From CAXGUU01 sp964012875 (lineage in GTDB: Bacteria > Pseudomonadota > Gammaproteobacteria > Ga0077536): a DNA stretch of 11,540 nt. A program made the position numbers and the translations under genes. The stretch lies in contig CAXGUU010000083.1 of the NCBI GenBank assembly GCA_964012875.1, positions 1-11,540 on the forward strand, read 5' to 3'. Below are positions 5,978-11,540 of this stretch, one piece after another (within the stretch, counting starts at the first letter, position 1; the number at the start of each line of letters is the position of its first letter). The notes below the pieces were generated by a model that made no database searches, was not told the DNA's origin, and saw nothing but the letters and a program-made list of their open reading frames with translations.

Positions 5978-6796
5978 ATGAGCGAATCTCTGGTTACAAC
6001 GAATACGAACAACGGCGTTGTTCATATCCAGTTCAATCGCGGCAGCAAACACAACTCGCTGACGCTCGATATGTTTGACGCTATTGCGGCGGCCGGTGAG
6101 CAACTGCATTGCAACGGTGACGCCCGGGTCGCGGTGCTTTCAGGTGAGGGCCCTAGTTTTTGCGCCGGGCTCGACATGAGTGTGATGAAAACATTCCTGT
6201 CGGCCGATAAGGCTGAGGCGCAGGCCGCGATGCGGCTGCTGGAACGCGGCGATGGCCCGGACAATCTCGCCCAGCGGGTCGGCTACGTGTGGCATACCGC
6301 GCCGGTGCCCGTAATCGCCGCGATTCGAGGCGTGGCTTTCGGCGGTGGATTTCAGATTGCGATGGGTTGTGACATTCGTGTCGCCTCCCCTGCGGCTCGG
6401 TTTTGCATCATGGAATCAAGATACGGATTGATTCCTGACATGAGTATCACGCAGTCAATACCACGGCTGATGTCGCGTGATCAGGCGCTGGAGTTGACCC
6501 TGACCGCACGGGAATTCGATGGCACCGAGGCACATCGTCTGGGGTTAGTTACCAAACTGGCGGATGATCCTGTCGCCGACGCACTGGCGCTTGCCGAAAC
6601 GATCGCCGCCCGTTCTCCCGACGCGGTCAGGCGCATCAAACGTTTGTACAACGATGCCTGGGGTGTGGACGCGACGGACAGCTTCAAGCTGGAAGCAGAG
6701 CTACAGCAGGAACTCATCGGGCGCAACAATCAGGTTGAGGCCGTTCGCGCGGCAATGGAGAAGCGCGAGCCCCGATTCAGTGCCGCCGGAAGCTGA
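5978..6796 (+). CDS. Enoyl-CoA hydratase/isomerase (crotonase) family protein
   Basis: A 272-residue crotonase-fold, CoA-dependent enzyme. The first oxyanion-hole segment is GEGPSFCAGLDMS (residues 56-68), the second GVAFGGGFQIAMGCD (118-132). It is followed by RFCIMESRYGLIPDMS (141-156) and the C-terminal REFDGTEAHRLGLVT region. Compared with rat mitochondrial enoyl-CoA hydratase, the second catalytic Glu (Glu164) is kept as Glu146, but the first (Glu144) is Gln126. True hydratase activity is therefore doubtful; isomerase, hydrolase or lyase chemistry is possible. Start ATG 5978 has AAGGA 7 bases upstream. It is the last gene of the rightward operon with the quinone oxidoreductase and the HCCA isomerase-like protein; a role in aromatic or fatty-acyl-CoA breakdown is inferred from context. 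Confidence 0.9.
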   Translation: MSESLVTTNTNNGVVHIQFNRGSKHNSLTLDMFDAIAAAGEQLHCNGDARVAVLSGEGPSFCAGLDMSVMKTFLSADKAEAQAAMRLLERGDGPDNLAQRVGYVWHTAPVPVIAAIRGVAFGGGFQIAMGCDIRVASPAARFCIMESRYGLIPDMSITQSIPRLMSRDQALELTLTAREFDGTEAHRLGLVTKLADDPVADALALAETIAARSPDAVRRIKRLYNDAWGVDATDSFKLEAELQQELIGRNNQVEAVRAAMEKREPRFSAAGS

Positions 6797-7017
6797 AGGG
6801 CTCGCACCAATGATGGTTGCAGCAGTTCGAAATGTGGCTGATTAATCTGGTCTAGCGCACCTGGCGGGACTGCAATACCCCGAATTCGTGGCTCGGATTC
6901 GCACACTCCGGCGACCGATTTCATCCGTAACCGCAATGGGCTGCAGGCTCAACCATCCCTGGCAAAATTGCGCCGCTTACTCTGTGAAAATAAGAGAGGA
7001 ATTAGTTTCACCGACGG
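6797..7017. other. Convergent intergenic spacer
   Basis: The 221 bases lie between the crotonase stop and the phrB stop, which face each other. I find no convincing ORF or RNA gene. The only clear structure is the stem-loop at 6881-6901. Both operons must end here or nearby. Confidence 0.6.
6881..6901. terminator. Possible weak stem-loop at the convergent junction
   Basis: CGAATTCG (6881-6888) can pair with CGGATTCG (6894-6901) across a 5-base loop: 8 bp including one G-U pair. Neither side has a T-run, so it is not a standard intrinsic terminator. Its placement between two converging operons is the only support for a termination role. Confidence 0.25.
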
Positions 7018-8472
7018 TCAGTTGCCGCTTCGCTCTGCTTTGAGGCGTTGGTATTCATCCAGCGCGCGGTGTCTCGCGAACGCATGATCGACAACGCGGG
7101 CGGGATATGTGCTGCCGAGTTCAATTCTAGCCTCGGCCAGATCAACTGCTTTGGCATTCCAGGGCGCGTGGATCAATCGGTCGGGCAACTTGGATATTTC
7201 AGGCACCCATTTCCGGACATAGTTGCCATGAGGATCGAACTTCGTTCCTTGCGTGGTCGGATTGAAGATGCGGAAGTAGGGAGCCGCGTCTGCGCCGCAG
7301 CCTGCGATCCATTGCCAGCTTGCAGCATTGCTCGCGAGGTCAGCATCAACCAGCGTGTCCCAAAACCATTTTTGACCGGTTTGCCAATCGATCAGCAGGT
7401 CTTTGATCAAAAAAGAGGCCACGATCATGCGAACACGGTTGTGCATCCATCCGGTCGCCCATAATTCGCGCATGCCGGCATCGACAATCGGATAACCAGT
7501 CGCTCCGCGCTGCCAGGCGGTTAGAGCGTCAGGATCGTGCGCCCATGGAAAACCGGAGAATTCTGCCCGCAGCGACGTCGAGGGCAGCTCCGGAAAATGA
7601 AAGAGCAGGTGATACGAGAACTCCCGCCATGCGATTTCCGAGAGGTAGGTCTCGACACCGTGAGGCATCGGGTTGCCGGTCTGTGCGAGGGCACTGTCGA
7701 CAACCGCGTGCCATATCTGGCGAGGGCCGATTTCACCAAATTGCAAATGCGGAGAGAGGCGCGAGGTCCCGGAAATCCCGGGCAGATTTCGTTTGTCCTG
7801 GTATTCGAAAACGGCGCATTCAGTGAAGTCGTGCAAGCGGGAAAGCGCTGCTTTTTCCCCCGGTACCCACGCGTCCCGTAAGCCGCTCGCCCAGTCTGTC
7901 CCCGTCGGTAGTAGCTTCCATGAGTTCAGGTCGTCACTTCGCGAGCGCTTGCCCGGCGCCGGGATTCGTCGTGGTGCAGGTTTTAGCGGGTCGGGCTCTC
8001 CGCTCGCGCGCAGTGCTTTCCAGAAAGGCGTAAAGACTTTGTATGGTCCGCCTTGTTGCGTGGTAACCGTCCAAGGTTCGCGGAGCAGAGCGGCGTTGAA
8101 GCTACGCGCCTCAATGCCTTTACCCTTCAGCGCTGTTTTTATCTTCTCATTGCGTCTTATGGCCCAGGGCTCATAACGCCGATTCCAATAAATAGCTGTC
8201 GCGCCTGATTCAGATAACAACTCGTTGATGACAGATTCTGCTGAGCCGGTCTTCAGGATGAGCCTGTTGCCACGTGCTTCGAGTTCGGCGGAGAGAGCAG
8301 ACAAGGAGCCGTGGAGCCACCATCGCGAAGCACCCCCCGGCGACCATTCGTCGGCGTCAGCATCGTCGCGGATGTAGAGGGGTATGACCGGCTGGCCAGC
8401 CGCAACGGCAGCATCGAGTGCCGGGTTATCGGCGAGCCGGAGGTCACGCTGGAACCAGAGCAGGGCTGTCAT
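7018..8472 (-). CDS. phrB: Deoxyribodipyrimidine photolyase (class I CPD photolyase)
   Basis: A 484-residue cryptochrome/photolyase family flavoprotein that repairs cyclobutane pyrimidine dimers with blue or near-UV light. The N-terminal antenna domain begins ALLWFQRDLRLADNPAL (residues 3-19). The FAD-binding catalytic half shows SRLSPHLQFGEI (237-248), WREFSYHLLFHFP (282-294), GATGYPIVDAGMREL (323-337), TGWMHNRVRM (340-349) and GADAAPYFRIFNP (393-405). Asn382 matches the FAD-facing Asn378 of E. coli PhrB, as expected for a CPD photolyase rather than a plant-type cryptochrome. Trp386 matches the flavin-proximal Trp382 of the electron-transfer triad. Length is normal (E. coli 472). The ATG at 8470-8472 is 13 bases after the stop of the FeS photolyase and has no strong ribosome site. 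It is the last gene of the cassette. Confidence 0.97.
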   Translation of the reverse strand: MTALLWFQRDLRLADNPALDAAVAAGQPVIPLYIRDDADADEWSPGGASRWWLHGSLSALSAELEARGNRLILKTGSAESVINELLSESGATAIYWNRRYEPWAIRRNEKIKTALKGKGIEARSFNAALLREPWTVTTQQGGPYKVFTPFWKALRASGEPDPLKPAPRRIPAPGKRSRSDDLNSWKLLPTGTDWASGLRDAWVPGEKAALSRLHDFTECAVFEYQDKRNLPGISGTSRLSPHLQFGEIGPRQIWHAVVDSALAQTGNPMPHGVETYLSEIAWREFSYHLLFHFPELPSTSLRAEFSGFPWAHDPDALTAWQRGATGYPIVDAGMRELWATGWMHNRVRMIVASFLIKDLLIDWQTGQKWFWDTLVDADLASNAASWQWIAGCGADAAPYFRIFNPTTQGTKFDPHGNYVRKWVPEISKLPDRLIHAPWNAKAVDLAEARIELGSTYPARVVDHAFARHRALDEYQRLKAERSGN

Positions 8473-8485
8473 GGGTTAAACGATC

Positions 8486-10045
8486 TCATCGCCGACGGGT
8501 TCTACCGCATGAAGACTCACTGCTGGCGAGCGATTCAAGGAAGGTTTTCGCTTCATTCAAGTAATTTTTCTTTTTTTTAGACGACCACTTTGCAAGCGTG
8601 CGATAAGGCATGGCCATGCGTGGATTTTTATCAAGATGTGACTGGTTGTGAATCAAAAACGCCCAATAGAGATAATTGAAGGGGCATGCCTGCGGCCCGG
8701 TCTTCTGCTTTACCTGGTAGACGCAGCCGTTGCAGAAATCTGACATACGGTCGATGTAGGCCCCGGAAGACGCATAAGGTTTCGATGCCATTTTGCCGCC
8801 GTCGGCGAACACGGCCATGCTCAGGGTATTCGGCATCTCGACCCACTCGGCGGCGTCCGCATAAACAGCCAGATACCAGCGTTCGATTTCCCGGGGCGCT
8901 ACGCCCGCAAGCAAAGCGAAATTTCCCGTAATCATCAACCGCTGAATATGGTGAGAATAGGCGGTCTCGTGGGTGCTCTTGACGGCTTCGCGCAGGCATC
9001 GCATCTCGGTTTCGCCGGTCCAGTAGAACCCGGGCAAAGGTCGGCTGGCACCTAAGGCATTGGCATCCGCATATTCGGGCATCATCGTCCAATAGACGCC
9101 GCGGACGTATTCCCGCCAACCTAATATCTGGCGAATGAAACCTTCGGCGGCATTGATTGGCACCCTGCCTGCGCGCCACGCATCCTCGGCTGCCGAACAC
9201 ACTTCTCGAGGCGAAAGGAGTCCGAGATTAATGGATGGTGCAAGTAGAGAATGATAGAGAAAAGGCTCGCCCGCCTTCATTGCATCTTGGTAGTCACCGA
9301 ACCTCGGTAGCGCATTGGCTATGAAATCCTTCAATGCTTCCAGTGCCTGAGCACGGGTCACCGGCCAACCGAATTCGTCGACTGCGCCAAAATGATTGCC
9401 GAAGCGCCGTGCGACGAGTGCTATCACCTCTCGAGTCGCAGGGTCGGGTGTGAAGCGAAGCCGAGCCGGGACAGGGGCATCGCCAGGTAGGCGCTTGCGA
9501 TTTTCCAAATCGAAATTCCAGGCCCCACCCGCCGGCCGCTCGCCGTCCATAAGAATCTGGTGTTCCCGCCGCATTTCGCGGTAGAAATGCTCCAGCCGCC
9601 AACTGCTTCGCTCTGCGGTCCAGGCCGCGAATCTTTGACGGCTGGCGAAAAAGCGACGGTCGGGACGGATTTCGACGGGAATACCGGTGAGGTCTTCCCA
9701 CTTTTTGACCATCGCCTCGACGCGCCACTCAGAAGGCTCCGTCACTGCAATCCGGTTCGGGCGATGCCTTGCAACCGCTCGTCGCACCTCGCTTGTGAAG
9801 CTGCCGGTGTTGTCGGATTGTTCAAGGCCTACATAGTCGACTGTCAGGCCGCGCTGGCGAAGCGTCTCGGCAAAGTGTCGCATCGCTGCTAGCACCATCA
9901 CTATTTTTTGCTTGTGATGCAGAACGTAGGTGTTCTCTTCCATCACCTCCATCATCAATATGCCGTCGCAGCGGGGGTCGAGGTCGTCAAGCGCGGACAG
10001 GTCCAGAGAAAGTTGGTCGCCGAGTACAATGCTCAGGATATTCAT
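8486..10045 (-). CDS. Iron-sulfur bacterial cryptochrome/photolyase (FeS-BCP, prokaryotic (6-4) photolyase)
   Basis: A 519-residue member of the photolyase-related group typified by Agrobacterium PhrB, which repairs (6-4) photoproducts and carries FAD, a 6,7-dimethyl-8-ribityllumazine antenna and a [4Fe-4S] cluster. The four cluster cysteines are Cys350, Cys438, Cys441 and Cys454 (CNGCVYQVKQKTGPQAC at 438-454), the same residue numbers I recall for Agrobacterium PhrB. Trp342, His366, Tyr391, Tyr424 and Tyr430, discussed for electron transfer or catalysis in that enzyme, are also in place. The N-terminus (MNILSIVLGDQLSLDLSAL) is the antenna domain. The start codon overlaps the DUF2256 stop as ATGA. 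Near the C-terminus (Lys491-Lys492) the codons form the slippery heptamer A AAA AAG; see findings. The C-terminal tail is basic and unconserved-looking. Confidence 0.95.
   Translation of the reverse strand: MNILSIVLGDQLSLDLSALDDLDPRCDGILMMEVMEENTYVLHHKQKIVMVLAAMRHFAETLRQRGLTVDYVGLEQSDNTGSFTSEVRRAVARHRPNRIAVTEPSEWRVEAMVKKWEDLTGIPVEIRPDRRFFASRQRFAAWTAERSSWRLEHFYREMRREHQILMDGERPAGGAWNFDLENRKRLPGDAPVPARLRFTPDPATREVIALVARRFGNHFGAVDEFGWPVTRAQALEALKDFIANALPRFGDYQDAMKAGEPFLYHSLLAPSINLGLLSPREVCSAAEDAWRAGRVPINAAEGFIRQILGWREYVRGVYWTMMPEYADANALGASRPLPGFYWTGETEMRCLREAVKSTHETAYSHHIQRLMITGNFALLAGVAPREIERWYLAVYADAAEWVEMPNTLSMAVFADGGKMASKPYASSGAYIDRMSDFCNGCVYQVKQKTGPQACPFNYLYWAFLIHNQSHLDKNPRMAMPYRTLAKWSSKKKKNYLNEAKTFLESLASSESSCGRTRRR
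8570..8576 (-). other. Slippery heptamer A AAA AAG in the FeS photolyase gene
   Basis: Reading the - strand, the codons are TCT AAA AAA AAG AAA AAT. The heptamer A AAA AAG is in the zero frame needed for -1 slippage (codons AAA AAG), as in E. coli dnaX. A -1 shift would read GAA AAA TTA CTT GAA TGA and stop at 8553, giving a 497-residue product missing the last 27 residues of the full protein. I see no strong upstream SD-like stimulator or downstream hairpin, so use is uncertain. Confidence 0.4.
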
Positions 10046-10212
10046 GACGGCGAGGCGAGTTCACGTTCCACCGCCCCGCGGCGTGGCGCTCTACGGCAGC
10101 GCTCAGAACAATATTTAACGGTCGTCCAGTCGCGCGCCCACTTCCTGCGCCAGGCGAATGACTGACCGCAGACCTGACACAGTTTGGTCGGCAAATCAGC
10201 TTTGCGATGCAT
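10042..10212 (-). CDS. DUF2256 family small zinc-ribbon-like protein
   Basis: A 56-residue basic protein from ATG 10212 that opens MHRKADLPTKLCQVCGQSF, the usual start of DUF2256 proteins. It has a CxxC pair (Cys12, Cys15) and a CxxxC pair (Cys35, Cys39, in YCSERC) separated by the tryptophan-rich WRRKWARDW. The arrangement suggests metal, probably zinc, binding; no function is established to my knowledge. A TTG at 10251 would add 13 residues but they do not look like the family. The stop codon shares ATGA with the FeS photolyase start, so the two are translated together. DUF2256 genes are often found beside photolyase-related genes, and this one fits that pattern. A cofactor-insertion or DNA-binding helper role is only an inference. 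Confidence 0.88.
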   Translation of the reverse strand: MHRKADLPTKLCQVCGQSFAWRRKWARDWTTVKYCSERCRRAPRRGAVERELASPS

Positions 10213-10283
10213 TCCGGTCACGAAGTCATTCAGGTCGTAGTGGACGATCAATCCCCATCTCGACAGCGGTCGCCTCTCCGGGT

Positions 10284-10703
10284 TTAACTGGCCCGCTCAT
10301 CAGCGTCGGCCTTCGCGTCGGCCCCAAGTCGCAGGACTCGGCCATAGAACCGAGATATCAATGGCCGGACCGGAAGAACTAGGCGGTAGCCCCACTCGAG
10401 GACTAGTATGACCCCCGGCAACGAAGTGACCATAGCGAGCCGCCGCCAGCCCGGCAATACACGCCATATTGCGACGAATGCTGCTGCCCCGGAGAGAATA
10501 CGCCCGTCAGCTGCGCGAACGTGGAAGCGCTTCATCGCACGCGCCCGTGTAACGCCTGCGGGGATAGCGGTGCCAGGTTGAGAGACGTCGCTAAAACAAA
10601 GAACCTGGTCTTGATCCCTGCGCTGGTAGCACCCGATTTCTGCGCGGCAGAGGACACAGGAACCATCGAAATACACCCTCGTTTTCGGAATGATTGGTTT
10701 CAC
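10284..10703 (-). CDS. Thiol-disulfide oxidoreductase DCC family protein (DUF393)
   Basis: A 139-residue protein from GTG 10703 with the DCC motif VYFDGSCVLCRAEIG near its N-terminus (Cys16 and Cys19, a CxxC in a DGxCxLC setting). The C-terminal half has hydrophobic stretches (GVILVLEWGYRLVLPV) and ends in the ISRFYGRVLR segment usual for the family. DCC proteins are predicted thioredoxin-like redox proteins with few characterised members. The start is uncertain: a TTG at 10724 would add seven residues; GTG 10703 gives the typical short lead to the motif, and neither has a good ribosome site. It lies between the SDR gene (stop at 10728) and DUF2256 (71 bases away) in the same direction, so it is probably part of the photolyase cassette. 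Confidence 0.85.
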   Translation of the reverse strand: MKPIIPKTRVYFDGSCVLCRAEIGCYQRRDQDQVLCFSDVSQPGTAIPAGVTRARAMKRFHVRAADGRILSGAAAFVAIWRVLPGWRRLAMVTSLPGVILVLEWGYRLVLPVRPLISRFYGRVLRLGADAKADADERAS

Positions 10704-10727
10704 GCTACAGGCCCGGGAACACAACGG

Positions 10728-11360
10728 TCAAACGATTAAAACCGGCGCTTTGCGAACGTGGGTCTGAACTTCAATCTGTTGTACGAGGAACGCGGCAACG
10801 TCCGCGCGTGAGATGAGTCCATTGCGCCACTCGGACGCCTCGGAAAGTATCCTGTAGTTATCTGTCCGGGGTCCGTTCGTTAAAACGCCAGGCCGCACGA
10901 TAGTCCAGTCGAGGTCACTTTCCTTGATCATTCGTTCTTGGACACTCTTATCTTGATAAGCGCGGCCGAAGACGAGCTGGAACGGCAAACGCTGCAGGCA
11001 GCTGATGCTTGCCTGGCTATCGCCGGCGCCGAAGCCGGTTACACAAATCAATCGCCTGACAGATCGTCTTCGCATCGCCGCAATCAGCGCTCGGGTCGCG
11101 TCTGAAAACAGGGTCACCGGGCGGACCAAGTCGGCTAACCCGATGCCCAGGGTCTGGATAACCACGTCCACGTCGGCCAGTGCCATTTCGACGTCTTCAG
11201 CGTCCAACGCGTCGCCCTGCATCGTCTCGAGGAGAGGAGTTGAGGCGGTCATTGCGGACGCGGAGCGAGCAAGTGCCCTCACATGATGCCTCGCATCGAG
11301 GGCCTGGCCGGTTGTCTCCAACCCGATGCCCTTGCTGGCACCGATAATCAGAACGCGCAT
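10728..11360 (-). CDS. NAD(P)-binding SDR/NmrA-like oxidoreductase
   Basis: A 210-residue Rossmann protein beginning VLIIGASKGIGLETT (residues 3-17), with the SDR glycine motif GASKGIG at 7-13. Later marks are GDALDAEDV (49-57), VDVVIQTLGIGL (64-75), RRLICVTGFGAGDS (102-115), Tyr135-xx-Lys138 in AYQDKSVQE, and LDWTIVRPGVLTNGP (150-164), typical of atypical (SDR_a5/NmrA-like) SDRs. The expected role is an NAD(P)H-dependent reductase, epimerase or redox sensor; the substrate is unknown. The ATG is at 11358-11360 with a weak AGGCTC upstream. It is the first recognisable gene of the leftward photolyase cassette, with the DCC gene starting a few bases after its stop. SDR genes occur in light-responsive photolyase clusters of other bacteria. 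Confidence 0.9.
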   Translation of the reverse strand: MRVLIIGASKGIGLETTGQALDARHHVRALARSASAMTASTPLLETMQGDALDAEDVEMALADVDVVIQTLGIGLADLVRPVTLFSDATRALIAAMRRRSVRRLICVTGFGAGDSQASISCLQRLPFQLVFGRAYQDKSVQERMIKESDLDWTIVRPGVLTNGPRTDNYRILSEASEWRNGLISRADVAAFLVQQIEVQTHVRKAPVLIV

Positions 11361-11540
11361 GATGAGCCTATGACAGCGAAGATGTTGTGAGTGACCGATT
11401 GAGTGCGGGTTGCCGCTCCGGGACTGTAAGTAAGCGCGTTTGTGGCGTCGGTGAACATGAAATTGGATTTGTCCGTGATAAATACTTTGCTTTTGGCGAT
11501 CGTCGCAAGCTGAACCCGCTTTCGTTGTTCAGAAGATACG
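11361..11540 (-). other. Right-edge region upstream of the SDR gene; possible 3' end of another leftward ORF
   Basis: No recognised gene is visible. One - strand frame is open from the window edge through 11348 (TGA 11348-11350, overlapping the SDR start), about 63 codons including the stretch AKSKVFITDKSNFMFTD. I do not recognise it, and an open frame of this length can occur by chance. If it is not coding, these 180 bases should hold the cassette promoter. A poor candidate is TTGCGA with TATTTA 18 bases later on the - strand, about 125-150 bases before the SDR start. Confidence 0.3.

Noticed and set aside
7048..7464. A 138-codon + strand frame opposite phrB.
   Set aside because: It lies fully within the conserved FAD domain coding sequence of phrB on the other strand, with no ribosome site or family resemblance.
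8631..9200. A 189-codon alternative frame on the - strand inside the FeS photolyase gene.
   Set aside because: Same-strand shadow of a strongly conserved protein; its cysteine- and arginine-rich translation has no recognisable domain.
11457..11513. Tiny + strand ORF (ATG 11457, 18 residues, hydrophobic end LLLAIVAS) resembling a leader or signal peptide.
   Set aside because: It stops at once, no mature protein or downstream gene follows in the window, and there is no clear ribosome site.
1..11540. CRISPR arrays, tRNA/rRNA genes, insertion-sequence ends, phage or toxin-antitoxin genes.
   Set aside because: I looked for direct repeats, cloverleaf-like and transposase-like sequence on both strands and saw none; gene content is ordinary chromosomal metabolism and DNA repair.

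Overview
The window looks like chromosomal DNA from a moderately GC-rich proteobacterium. Gammaproteobacteria is my guess, resting only on the style of the proteins (TPMT, FeS-type photolyase with a DUF2256 partner, AGGAGG ribosome sites). Coding density is high, intergenic gaps are short, and I see no rRNA, tRNA, CRISPR array, IS element or phage gene. No gene-free stretch exceeds 300 bases.

Layout, left to right. (1) Bases 3-1816, + strand: the 3' part of an MFS permease, then an EamA/DMT-type permease. (2) Bases 1836-4239, - strand: a tight four-gene operon, transcribed right to left as pncC (NMN amidohydrolase, CinA C-terminal type), tpm (thiopurine-type methyltransferase), a HIT-family nucleotide hydrolase and a PAPS-type sulfotransferase. 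Gaps are 9 and 3 bases, with one 8-base overlap. (3) Bases 4240-4347: a divergent control region with a perfect 8-bp inverted repeat. (4) Bases 4348-6796, + strand: a zinc-free MDR quinone oxidoreductase, a DsbA-fold/HCCA isomerase-like protein and a crotonase, reading as a small catabolic operon. (5) Bases 6797-7017: a convergent gap. (6) Bases 7018-11360, - strand: a light and DNA-repair cassette, transcribed right to left as an SDR/NmrA-like oxidoreductase, a DCC-family (DUF393) protein, a DUF2256 zinc-ribbon-like protein, a bacterial (6-4) photolyase of the iron-sulfur FeS-BCP class, and a class I CPD photolyase (phrB). The right edge (11361-11540) is probably the upstream region of that cassette.

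How the genes fit together: the two photolyases have complementary lesion specificities (CPD and 6-4 photoproducts). DUF2256 is joined to the FeS photolyase by an ATGA stop/start overlap, which suggests a functional partnership. The pncC-tpm-HIT-sulfotransferase operon groups enzymes of SAM, PAPS and nucleotide chemistry, but its substrate cannot be read from sequence. The most striking anomalies are: the quinone oxidoreductase lacks a canonical start where its family homology begins (ATC in the ATG position); the FeS photolyase carries a dnaX-type A AAA AAG slippery heptamer; and the crotonase has Gln in place of its first catalytic Glu. I did not find an obvious new defence or mobile system.
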